Shown: positions 11,317 to 21,199 of the stretch, piece by piece
Layout: each line of letters opens with the position of its first letter
How positions within the stretch are numbered: position 1 is the first letter of the stretch
Made by a program: the position numbers and the translations under genes
Notes under the pieces: model-generated
Told to the model about the DNA's origin: nothing
Databases searched by the model: none
What the model saw: the letters and a program-made list of their open reading frames with translations, nothing else
Source of the DNA: Dryomyza anilis
Lineage: Eukaryota; Arthropoda; Insecta; Diptera; Dryomyzidae
NCBI GenBank assembly: GCA_951804985.1
Contig: OX638132.1
Location: 15,915,529-15,979,528, forward strand
DNA: 64,000 bases
Direction: 5' to 3'

Positions 11317-13911
11317 TTACGCGGCAGACGTGCCAAACCATTGACGCACCAATTCAGTGAATTTCTCCTTAGATGCACGCATTTCGGGTGTATCCCTCGA
11401 AGTGATCGAACCGAAATCTTTGCAATGAGCATACACTGGAAAAATATAAAAAAGGTTTCATTTGTTTTTCTATTTTCTTAAAGTATAACAACTTACAAGG
11501 TAACATAGTTGCCGCGGGTTCTTCATGAATACCCGCCTTGTGCCATGGATCCAAAAGACCGTGCGTCATGTAGACATTTTCAACATTAGGTTCCAAACCA
11601 CCGAATATTTTGTTGGTCTCTGCGATTTGTTGGTTAATAAATTCACCGGTATATTTGGGACCATATACATCGTAACACATAGTGGTGTAATAGATTGCAT
11701 AGAATTTGGTGCCGAAGGGTTGTGCCATGGAATATGAGGTCTGGTACCAGCCATACTCATTGCAGGTCTGATAGAGCCATTGACGCACTGGTAATTATAA
11801 GATTTAATAATTTTTAGTTTAGATTGTCGTTGAGTTTTTTACAAATAATTACTTACTAATATTATTGGTGTATGCAGTGTTTAAAACGCTGGAAATAATC
11901 GCTTTGTATGACAAATCATTGCATTTCTTTGAACCAAAGTAACTCAGCAAATAGTAGGCAAGACCATTGAGATCATCATCATTGTCCATAATGCGATTAC
12001 AAGTTCTTTGAATATCTCCATCACTGTAATTGAAATCAAAATATGTTAAAATATAATTTTAATTTGAGAAAACAATTCCGAGTGTTATTGTCGTCAGTTT
12101 TTGATATTATTTAAATCAAAATTTGTCGCATGAATATGCCACTTTTCCATTGAGTAGGTAGTTGGTCTCTAGACCCTACATTATTAGTCGACGCAGTTTC
12201 AGCTTATACATTTGCTAAAACTGCGCCGACTAAACTATTTGCTGCATTGACGTACAAATATTTATATTAGCAAATGGAATTGCTGAATTAACGAAGAAAT
12301 ATTTTCATTAAATTAGTGAATTTCATTGCTGGATTGATTAATGAATGCAATTATTGCCGGTTGCTATATTTACGTTGATTATTTTTTACTGTGAAGTAGA
12401 TATTACCCTATTTGGGTTAGTATTTCGAACGAAACGAAAACAATAAAAAGAGAACTCAAAATTTAGTTTCCCAAAATACAGATTTTGATGCATATGTGAT
12501 CTATGTTTCTCGACAATGTTGCTGAATCCTATTTCGACTCAAATTAATTGTTGTAGATATTTGTTGCGCCAACCAACTCTTAGCACAATCAACTTATTCG
12601 ATTCTCTCAATCACTTAATCGGTTGTTATTGTCAAAACTAAATCCATTGTAGTTTGTACTGCAACCAATTTCGAACTGTTTTCGAACAATTTAGTACAGA
12701 TTTAGAATCATTGGAAGGGTATATAGGCTAATATGGCAGTTCCGCACACAAATTTGTAGACAATTCGATTTAACCGAATGAATTTAGTTGGTACAACTAA
12801 CATTTTCGTTCTTCCAACCTAATGCCAAAAGAGAATTTTTCTGTATTCACTTACTTATGGGACTGCACCACACCAGCAAATACATCAGAAATCTCACTAA
12901 ACAATGTAGAAATATCCAAATCGTTCGAATCATCAAAATTACTGCAAAGCTTGAGCATGGCCTTAACCTCAGCGCCGCGTTTCTCTGCAAACATACCCTC
13001 CATTTCGGAGATGCCCTTCTGTATGCGATTGTAACAGTCTTGACCACCAACCAGACGTATAGATTCACCAGTTACCTCTTTGTATTCTGTAGTACCGAAA
13101 GTATTTTATAAGACAAAAGATTCTTAGCAATTTTTGATATAAAACCTTACCCATAAAATCAAGTTTAGCTAGTAGCGGTGCACTGGAAGCCCAAGTACCG
13201 GTTGCCAATTCCGGATATAACTTCTTGAACCATGTCACCATAGTGGCAGAATAAGAACCACCTACCAGAATTACCTTGGAGTTTGACATGCCCGGTAAGG
13301 TGGCCTTCATGGTACGTATGAAATGTGCCAAATCGGCGAGAGCCTGACGCACGTGCAAGTATTTTAGGTTGTCAATTGTGAGATCGCTGTGGGGAAATTA
13401 TGTTTATTATACTCTCAAAGAGATTTTAGTTGATTAACTAACCTAGTTGGTCGACTTTGTCCGTAAAAACGATGTTCAGTATAGAAGAGGTAACCGTTGT
13501 GCTCCTTGGCTAGGTCGTACATGTGTCCACCGGTTATGTATCCACTGGAAATGGCCCATTCACCACCTACGAAAATAAACAAAGGTCCTCCTTCTTGATA
13601 GAATTCATTATTGGCCATGTAACGCTATGTGGAATGTGTGTGGAATGTACAATTAAAAAGTTTTAATTCAGATTAATCGTTGGCTCATATACCATTTGCC
13701 AGGTGCGCGTTTCAGCTGCATCCAACTGGTCCAACTTCTGTTCGATCCACAGAGTTTGTACATTGGCGCGACTCTTTGCCGGCGGTGGCGGCGGTTCATT
13801 GTGCAATGTTTTGAATGTGCGCTCAAAAATGGATTCTTCCTGTTCCACGGCCAAGGTGTCTTGAGCGACAAGTACGGCCAATAGGGCCAATAATGTTATG
13901 GTTACTTTCAT
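11317..13911 (-). CDS. S28 serine carboxypeptidase-like protease D (intact, 7 exons)
   Basis: Exons (minus strand) 13911-13693, 13624-13443, 13386-13151, 13086-12855, 12023-11857, 11787-11497 and 11435-11317. Phases agree and the product is 481 residues. The first five exons have the same lengths as in subfamily 1 (219, 182, 236, 232, 167). The last exon is split by an extra intron just before the catalytic-His block. Signal peptide MKVTITLLALLAVLVAQDTLA is followed by a proline-rich EPPPPPAKSR stretch. The triad is Ser178 (GGSYSATMVTW), Asp425 (GLLDPW) and His446 (YAHCKDFG). Intron 4 is long (831 bp) because a dispersed repeat has inserted (12556-12835). Likely a secreted Pro-Xaa carboxypeptidase or dipeptidyl peptidase; substrate preference cannot be read from the sequence. 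The start is the ATG at 13911, since nothing upstream in frame is an ATG. Confidence 0.93.
12556..12835 (+). mobile_element. Dispersed MITE-like repeat in intron 4 of protease D
   Basis: About 280 bp from TTGTTGCGCCAACCAACT to TTCTTCCAACCTAATG. It matches, in reverse complement, 50611-50852 in the Ino80 last intron, including shared internal words (TTGTCAAAACTAAA, TTGTAGTTTG, GTTCTTCCAACCT). The intact paralogue E lacks it, so it inserted after the D/E duplication. Confidence 0.75.
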
Positions 13912-13938
13912 TTCGAACACCACGAGTGCTACAAGCCT

Positions 13939-14014
13939 ACTGAATTGCGGTGAAAAAAATGGCTCTGATTAGAGGTAGCTATAGTTAGTTAAGCTGTTAT
14001 AATAAGCCTTATCA
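13939..14014 (-). promoter_or_regulatory. Candidate core promoter and GATA motif of protease D
   Basis: TGATAA on the minus strand at 14009-14014, 98 bp from the ATG. Closer in are a TATA-like ACTATAGC (13978-13985) and an arthropod-initiator-like TCAGT (13939-13943). The block is nearly identical upstream of E and recognisable upstream of pseudogene F. TATA-to-initiator spacing is longer than ideal, so the start site is tentative. Confidence 0.45.
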
Positions 14015-14292
14015 ATGGAGCTAATATGGCTATTAATGGTGCTAAACGAATGTATTTTATTGACCGTCAAATCATTATCTTTTTATGTTAAACTAGTACT
14101 TCTGATGTCACGCTGGTTTAAGTGGATATTTATACTTTGGTATATAATTCATACCTCTATGTATTTCTATTATAATTAAAAGCAATATTATCATTTTAAC
14201 CCACATTTGTTTTTTATTCTTTTAACTTTAAAGTTAATAATTACTTCTTTTATTTATATCTATTATGTACTTCTTTACATGTTTTTCAATAC

Positions 14293-14686
14293 CCTTGTAG
14301 AAATTTTGGTAGGGCCATGGTCATGAAGTGATCATGTCATTATTTGAGGTGATCGAGATATGACGAGGCCCATAATGTCCTGGTAACGCAGTGTCCTGAT
14401 CATGTTTTGACCTCAGGCCATGATCATGTACTCATCGGGCAATTCCCCATTTTAATATTTGTCTGAGCCAGAGCATTAATCTCGATCATTGCCTGATACT
14501 AATTTCGTTATGAGGAACAAATAATGTAGCTATGATCGGGAACATTGACTGTTTAGATAATGTAAACCCTGCTATGGTAAGCATGATAAGGGCATGCAAA
14601 GGCAATGATCATATTTTCTCTAATAGGGCCTACCCAACGTAAACCCGATCATTTCCCGATGGCGCATCGGACAAATTTCTACTAGG
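14293..14686. mobile_element. 394-bp TIR insertion rich in GATCAT words
   Basis: Ends are inverted (CCTTGTAGAAATTT and AAATTTCTACTAGG). The matching flank of gene E (around 18328-18340) lacks it, so the two paralogous flanks give an empty-site comparison. The interior is unusually GC-rich for this window and dense in TGATCATG-like words. A similar terminus (CCTAGTAGAAATTGTCC) occurs near 52006. Superfamily unknown. Confidence 0.7.
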
Positions 14687-14814
14687 TTAGCTACATTGTA
14701 AAAAAGAATTTGCAATGTTTACTATTAAAAGAAATAGTTCTATAAATTTAAAGCTCGATACAATAATGTTAAATTTATTGATATAAAATTCTAAATAATT
14801 CGAAAAACTGTCTT

Positions 14815-15225
14815 CAACAAACAGTATTAATCATATTGATGATTTCATTCATTGAACTTAAATCGTATTTTTTCAATGTTTTTCATTTTTAATATTTTTA
14901 TATCATCAAATTTCAAACAAAAATTGGTCTCCATTTACACATTTACGTATTTTTAATTCTTATGAGATTTATGATGTTTAAATTATTTAAATAATTATGA
15001 TGAACAAAATTCATCAATATGATGTTCACTTTTTCATTAATATGATGAAATGGAGTCTTCGAATAATTTGCAATTAAATATTATACATATATATAAATAC
15101 ATAAATGTGAAAATGGAGACAAATTTTTGTTTGAAAAAATATTGAAAATGAAAAACATTTAAAAAATACAATTTTAATTCAATGAATGGATTCATCAAAA
15201 TGATGAATTATGGTTGTTGGTGATT
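14815..15225. mobile_element. Foldback (palindromic) repeat of about 400 bp
   Basis: The left half (ATCATATTGATGATTTCATT, then AATTGGTCTCCATTTACACA) is repeated inverted in the right half (TGGAGACAAATTTTTGTTTG, then CATCAAAATGATGAA). A diverged relative lies at 19441-19672 in the other orientation. Non-autonomous foldback element. Confidence 0.7.
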
Positions 15226-15449
15226 TTTTTTTGTGTGGTTTGTTCTTTAGAATTTATGTGAAAATTTTTCGTGCAAATAACTTTTATATTTAAAATTTTT
15301 TGTTTTAAACCGTTTTTATAAGGTAATAAATTATAATATATGAAGTACCTATAAACACTAAACTAACGCAGAAAAAAATTCATCAATAATATGAATTTAG
15401 TCATAAATATTATGAATTTTTTGATGTATTTTTTTTTTTATTTTAGTTC

Positions 15450-15660
15450 ATTAATATGATGAAACGTATTCTTCACATACAGTGAATGATTTTGAAGAAC
15501 ACTATTTCGACAGTTACCAAGCATTAATAATATTTATGATCGCATTCATAACATTGATGTCGTTAGTGATTAATATTATTAATGGTTCCTCAATACAATG
15601 AATCATGGTTTGAAGAACGTAATTCATCAATATGATGTACATTTTTTTCTGTGAACGTTT
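15450..15660 (-). mobile_element. MITE-like foldback repeat, copy 2
   Basis: Reverse-complement relative of 2800-2997. Shared words include ATTCTTCACATACAGT, GATCGCATTCATAACATTGA and GATTAATATTATTAATGGTTC. Confidence 0.7.
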
Positions 15661-15895
15661 AGTTTGAGAACATTTTAAATAATTGTTTTGCTGAAGTTGT
15701 TTTATATCAGTAGATTAGAGATTTGTTTAATGGATTTTAAGAAATACTATTTTATTGCTATATAATTCAGCACAACGTGATTATTGAAATTCCATTCAAA
15801 ACATGATTTTTATTTATTTTAATACATATGTTTTCAACTTAAATATAAAACATTTTTTTAATATCAGCAAATTATTCTGTTATGTTGGCATTACT

Positions 15896-17934
15896 TTAGA
15901 CGGTGGAGTTACCAACCCATTGACGCACCAGTTCCGCGATTTTTTCCTTAGACGCACGCATTTCCGATGAATCCCTTGAACTGATCGAACCGAAATCCTT
16001 GCAATGTGCATAGACTGGAAAATAAAAAACCATGTTTAATTAATTTTATCTTATTCCATTAAAGAACAAAAACTTACAAGGTAGCATAGTTGCCGCTGGT
16101 TCTTCATGAATACCCGCCATGTGCCATGGGTCCAAAAGACCGTGTGTCATATAGACATTCTCTACATTAGGTTCCCAACCGCCAAAGATTTCGTTGGTCT
16201 CTTCGATTCGCTGGTCAATAAATTCGGTTGTATACTTGGAGCCATATATATCGTAACACATGGTGGTGTAGTAGTTGACATTGAACTTGGTGCCGAAAGG
16301 TTGTGCCTTGGACCATGAGGTCTGGTACCAGCCATACTCATTACAAGTCTGATAGAGCCATTGGCGCACTAGAAATTATTAGATTTGATAATATTTAGTT
16401 TAGATTGTCGTTGAGTTTTTTACCAATGACTACTTACTAATATTATTGGTGTATGCAGTGTTTAAGACGCTGGAAATAATCGCTTTGTATGACAAGTCAT
16501 TGCATTTCTTTGAACCAAAGTAATTCAGCAAATAATTGGCAACACCATTGAGATCATCCTCATTATCCATAATCCGACTACAAGTTCTTTGAATGCTACC
16601 ATCACTTGGAATAATGGAAATTTTTATATATAGATCTAGGATATAATACTCGAATTCATGGTACTATTTTCTTTATCATTTAATAAGTTTTAAATTCATA
16701 ACTATATCATTGAGTATTTTATCTCTAGTAAGCTTGACTTTGGGAGGTTTACAATAGACTCGCAATTTGGTTTTCCTTATTTTTACTAGCATGAATTTGG
16801 ATCTATGCTTAAAGTGCTATTTGACTGCATATTTTCTTTCTGCATCATATTTGGACTTGATCGAATTGTTTACACTTACTTATGTGTTTGCACCACGCCC
16901 GCAAATATATCGGATATCTCACTGAACAATGTCGAGATGTCTAAATCATTCGAATCATCGAAATTACTACAAAGTTTGAGCATAGCTTTCACCTCAGCAC
17001 CGCGATTTTCCGCAAACATATTTTCCATTTCTGAGATGCCCTTCTGTATGCGATTGTAACAGTCTTCACCACCAACCAAACGTATGGATTCACCAGTTAC
17101 CTCTTTGTATTCTAAAGTACCGAATGTATTTCATAAGACATAAGATGTATGGCAAAATATTATATAAAACCTTACCCATAAAATCAAGTATTGCTAGAAG
17201 CGGTGCACTTGAAGCCCAACAACCGGTTGCCAAGTCTGGATATAACTTCTTGAACCATGTTACCATGGTGGCCGAATAAGAACCACCTACGAGAATTACC
17301 TTGGAGCTTGACATGCCCGGAATGGTGGCCTTCATGGTGCGTATAAAGTGCGCCAAATCGGCAAGAGCCTGACGCACGTGCAGATATTTTAGGTTGTCAA
17401 TTGTGAGATCGCTGTGGTGAATATATGCTTATTAAATACTCATAAACTTTTCTTAATTAATTCACCTAGTTGGTCGACTTTGTCCATAAAAACGATGTTC
17501 TGTATAAAACATGTAACCATTGTGCTCTTTGGCCAAGTCGTACATGTGTCCACCGGTTATGTATCCACTGGAAATGGCCCACTCGCCACCTACATGAATG
17601 AACAAAGGTCCTCCTTCTTGATAGAATTCATCATTGGCCATGTAACGCTATGTGGAATGTATGTGGAATGTACAATTAAAAAGTTTTAATTCAGATTAAT
17701 CGTTGGCCCATATACCATTTGCCAGGTGCGCGTTTCAGCTGCATCCAACTGGTCCAACTTCTGTTCGATCCACAGAGTTTGTACATTGGCGCGACTCTTT
17801 GCCGGCGGTGGTGGCGGTTCGTTGTGCAAAGTTTTGAATGTGCGCTCAAAAATGGATTCTTCCTGTTCCACGGCCAAGGTGCCTTGAGCGACAAGTACGG
17901 CCAATAGGGCCAATAATGTTATGGTTACTTTCAT
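15896..17934 (-). CDS. S28 serine carboxypeptidase-like protease E (intact, 7 exons)
   Basis: Exons (minus strand) 17934-17716, 17647-17466, 17411-17176, 17111-16880, 16604-16438, 16368-16078 and 16014-15896. The product is 481 residues, with each exon the same length as in protease D. Signal peptide MKVTITLLALLAVLVAQGTLA. The triad is Ser178 (GGSYSATMVTW), Asp425 (GLLDPW) and His446 (YAHCKDFG). Exon 1, intron 1 and the 5' flank are almost identical to gene D, whereas introns 2 and 3 are clearly diverged; this suggests gene conversion of the 5' part. Role as for its paralogues: a secreted or lysosomal proline-directed serine peptidase, probably digestive (inference). Confidence 0.93.
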
Positions 17935-18036
17935 TTCGAACACCACGAGTGCTAAAAGCCTACTGAAATGCGGTGAAAAAAATCGCTCTGATTTAGAGGT
18001 AGCTATAGTTATTTATTCTGACAGTTATAATAAGCC

Positions 18037-18042
18037 TTATCA
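18037..18042 (-). promoter_or_regulatory. GATA motif upstream of protease E
   Basis: TGATAA on the minus strand, 103 bp from the ATG, in the block shared with gene D (CTTATCAATGGAGCTAAT on the plus strand). Confidence 0.5.
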
Positions 18043-18735
18043 ATGGAGCTAATATTGCTATTAATGGTGCTAAACGGATGTATTTTATTGACCGTCAAAT
18101 CATTATCTTTTTGTGTTAAACTAGTACTTCTGATGTCACTCTGGTTTAAGTGGATATTTATACTTTGCTATATAATTCGACACATACCTCTATGTATTTC
18201 TATTATAATTAAAAGCAATACTATCATTTTAACCCACATAAATTTGTTTTTTATATTCTTTCAACTGTATTATTTTATTTAATAATTACTAATTTTATTT
18301 ATATCTATTTTGTAATTATTTTCATGCTTTTCAATAGTTACGCTGTAACAAAAGAATTTGCAATGTTTATAATTAAAAGAAATAGTAATTTAAAGCTCGA
18401 TACAATAAAGTTAAATTTTTTATATTAAACTCTAAATATTTAAAAATTTAATGGTTTGTTCTTTAGAATTTCTTTGAAAAGCTAAATTTTCCGTGCAAAC
18501 AAATTTTATATTTAAAAAATGTTCATTTTAAACCGTTTTTATAAGGTAATAAATTATAACATATGAAGTACCTATACACACTAAACTAACACAGAAAAAA
18601 TTCTTCAATTGATGAATTTATTCATAAATATTATGAATTTTTTCGTCAACTACCAGATTCATCATACTGGTACCACCGTTCATTAAATGAAATATTGATG
18701 AATGTATTCATTATATATGTTTCGAAAAAAAGGTA

Positions 18736-19195
18736 ACACTGTGCAAAAGTAAATGAGACCTAAGACAAGTCAGAGCGCACTATGCAATGTGTTAGAAAGG
18801 GACGGAAGATCATTCAGCGCACTGAGGCAATGTGCGAGGAAGTGATAGAAGATCAGCGCATTAAAAATACATAAGTGCGAATGAGATGCATGCGTCATTC
18901 ACGAAACGAGTAGAATGTTCTCGAAACATATCGAAGCTTGTCGAACTGATGCATGCAGTATATAAGGGCGCCGCATCTGAGGCACAGCACTTCAGTAGTA
19001 ATTGGAAAGTGGTCGAGTACGTCTCGTGTGAGAGCTGAGAGATAAAATGTGGACTTTTAGCAGTTATTAGAATTCATAATTAGTAGAGTTGTTAGTTAAT
19101 GTGAATTAATAAAGTTAATTGTTGTAATTTAAACCAAACATAAGAGTGTTTTTATTTTGTACACAATCCAGAGATACGAACTTGTCGAACAGTTT
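18736..19195 (+). mobile_element. Putative solo LTR carrying a heat-shock-type promoter
   Basis: This block is GC-richer than its surroundings and interrupts a cluster of foldback repeats. It holds a complete pol II transcription unit without a reading frame: a phased GAA/TTC array (18903-18945), TATATAAG (18959-18966), an initiator-like TTCAGTAG (18991-18998) and AATAAA (19108-19113) followed by a GT/T-rich stretch. TG...CA termini (TGTGCAAAAG ... GTCGAACA) suggest an LTR, but I found no target duplication and the exact ends are uncertain. It could instead be a displaced piece of a heat-shock gene promoter. No gag or pol sequence is nearby. Confidence 0.5.
18903..18966 (+). promoter_or_regulatory. 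Phased heat-shock element array plus TATA box
   Basis: GAA at 18903 and 18913, TTC at 18918, GAA at 18923, GAA at 18933, TTG (one mismatch) at 18938 and GAA at 18943 all fall on a 5-bp grid, the spacing HSF trimers require. The TATA box follows 13 bp later and the initiator about 30 bp after that. This is the layout of a heat-shock promoter. Confidence 0.6.
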
Positions 19196-19799
19196 CCCGT
19201 AGACAATGAATTTAAATCGTCATATTGATGAATATAATCATAATATCTATGAACAATTTAATACAAATTTCAAAAAAAAAAATGTTTTTAGAGAATAATT
19301 CGAAAAAAATGTCCTTAAAAAATTTTAAAAAAATGTTCGAAAAAAAATATAAAATAATGTTTTTCGAAAAAAAAAAATTGTCCAAATAAAAAATATATTT
19401 CGAAAAGAAAATGTTTTTCAAATGAATTTTTTTAAGCCTTCATTTCATCATATTAATGAAAAAGTGAACTTCATATTGAAATTTTGTTCATCAAACCATA
19501 TTAATTTAAGTATCATAAATCCTATAAGAATTATAAATACGTAAATGTGTAAATGGAAACCAATTTTCTGTTTGAAATTTGATGATATAAAAAAATATAA
19601 AAAATGAAAAACACTGAAAATATACGATTTTAGTTTAATGAATGAAATCATCAATATGATGAATACTGGTTGTTGTTGAAATTTGTTTGTGTGTACTTGA
19701 TAATTGAGAAGTATGGCAAAAAATTAACGAAAAATAAAATATTGATTGAAATTTTGTTTGATCAACAGCTTTCTTCAATATGATGAACACATATGGTGT

Positions 19800-20020
19800 A
19801 TTTTATGTATTTTCTCATTAATATGATGAAACGTATTCTTCACATACAGTTCATCATAGTGAAGAACACTTTTTCATCAGTTACTAAACGTTAATCATAT
19901 TTATAATCGCATTCATAACATTGATGTCGTTAGTGATTGATATTATTAATGGTTCCTCAATACACTGGTTTGAAGTACGAAATTCATTAATATGAAGCAC
20001 ATTTTTATTCTGTGAACGTT
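19800..20020 (-). mobile_element. MITE-like foldback repeat, copy 3
   Basis: Shares ATTCTTCACATACAGTTCAT, ATAACATTGATGTCGTTAGT and ATTATTAATGGTTCCTCAAT with 15450-15660, and the reverse complement with 2800-2997. Confidence 0.7.
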
Positions 20021-20292
20021 AAGTCTGAGGTCTTTTTTAATAAATGTTTTGCTAAAGTGGTTTTAAATCAGTAGATTAGAGATTAGTTTAATGGAATTTA
20101 AGAAATACTATTTTTAATCTATTATTTGTTGCTATATAATTCAGCACAACGTGTATTTATTATTGAAGTATCATTCAAAATATGATTTTTATTTTTGTTT
20201 ATTTAAATACATATTTTTACTAAATCCAACTTCAATATAAAGCTTTTTTTTTAATATCAACAAATTATTCTGTTATGCTGGCATTACTTTGG

Positions 20293-21089
20293 TCGGTGGA
20301 GTTACCAACCAATTGACGCACCAATTCAGCGATTTTTTCCTTAGACGCACGCATTTCCTTGAACTGATCGAACCGAAATCCTTGCAATGTGCATAGACTG
20401 GAAAATGAAAACCATGTTTAATTAATTTTATCTTATTCCATTAAAGAATAACAACTTACAAGGTAACATAGTTGCCGCGGGTTCTTCATGAATACCCGCC
20501 TTGTGCCATGGGTACAAAAGACCGTGTGTCATATAGAGGATTTCGTTGGTCTCTTCGATTTGTCGATCAATAAATTCTGCGGTATACTTGGGGCCATATA
20601 CATCGTAACACATGGTGGTGTAGTAGTTGACATTGAACTTGGTGCCGAATGGTTGAGCCCTGGACCATGAGGTCTGGTACCAGCCATACTCATTACAAGT
20701 CTAATAGAGCCATTGGCGTACTAGAAATTATATGATTTAATAATTTTTAGTTTAAATTTTCGTTGAGTTTTCTACCAATGTTTACTTACTAATATTACTG
20801 GTGTATTCAGTGTTTAAGACGCTGGAAATAAACGCTTTGTATGACAAGTCATTGCATTTCTTTGAACCAAAGTAACTCAGCAAATAGTTGGCCAGACCAT
20901 TGAGATCATCATCATTGTCCATAATGCGATTACAAGTTCTTTGAATGCTATCATCACTGGAAATGAAATCGGTTCATTGTGCAAAGTTTTAAATGTGCGT
21001 TCAAAAATGGATTCCTCCTGTTCCACGGCCAAGGTGTCTTGAGCGACAAGTACGGCCAATAGGGCCAATAATGCTATGGTTACTTTCAT
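20293..21089 (-). pseudogene. S28 serine carboxypeptidase pseudogene (subfamily 2, copy F)
   Basis: The start (MKVTIALLALLAVLVAQDTLA) and about 50 codons of exon 1 survive (21089-20971). They then join directly to the exon-5 equivalent (about 20958-20792), so exons 2, 3 and 4 are deleted, including the catalytic Ser. In the exon-6 equivalent a Gln codon near the 5' end is TAG, about 30 bp around the LEPNVEN segment are deleted, and the catalytic Asp of GLLDPW is Tyr (GLLYPW). The last exon has a 10-bp deletion that shifts the frame. Upstream promoter sequence including a TGATAA motif remains. Clearly non-functional; read directly by comparison with genes D and E. Confidence 0.92.
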
Positions 21090-21188
21090 TTCGAACACCA
21101 CGAGTGCTAAAAACCTACTGCAATACAGTACAAAATTTGTCTGATTAGAGGTAGCTATTGTTAGTTACTCTGGTAGTTATAATAAAAC

Positions 21189-21194
21189 TTATCA
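21189..21194 (-). promoter_or_regulatory. Relict GATA motif upstream of pseudogene F
   Basis: TGATAA on the minus strand, 100 bp from the former ATG, matching the position in genes D and E. Confidence 0.45.
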
Positions 21195-21199
21195 ATAGA

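Larger units (their letters stand above)
14015..15890. other. Intergenic spacer with nested small repeats
   Basis: No gene seen. From 14015 to about 14290, and again from about 14690, the sequence is paralogous to the flank of gene E. The middle is a 394-bp insertion (14293-14686). Further on are a palindromic element (14815-15225) and a foldback MITE (15450-15660). The last 200 bp before the stop of gene E match the 3' flanks of D and F. Confidence 0.6.
18043..20285. other. Intergenic spacer with LTR and MITE insertions
   Basis: No protein gene. After about 500 bp paralogous to the flank of gene D come repeat insertions: CATCAATATGATGAAT-type foldbacks (about 18600-18720, 19210-19260, 19441-19672 and 19800-20020), a putative solo LTR (18736-19195) and an A/T tract block with AATTCGAAAAAAATGT words (19265-19420) resembling 3180-3590. 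Confidence 0.6.

Noticed and set aside
13912..13923. Start of protease D upstream of 13911
   Set aside because: The in-frame codons are GTG, not ATG. The ATG at 13911 begins a good signal peptide.
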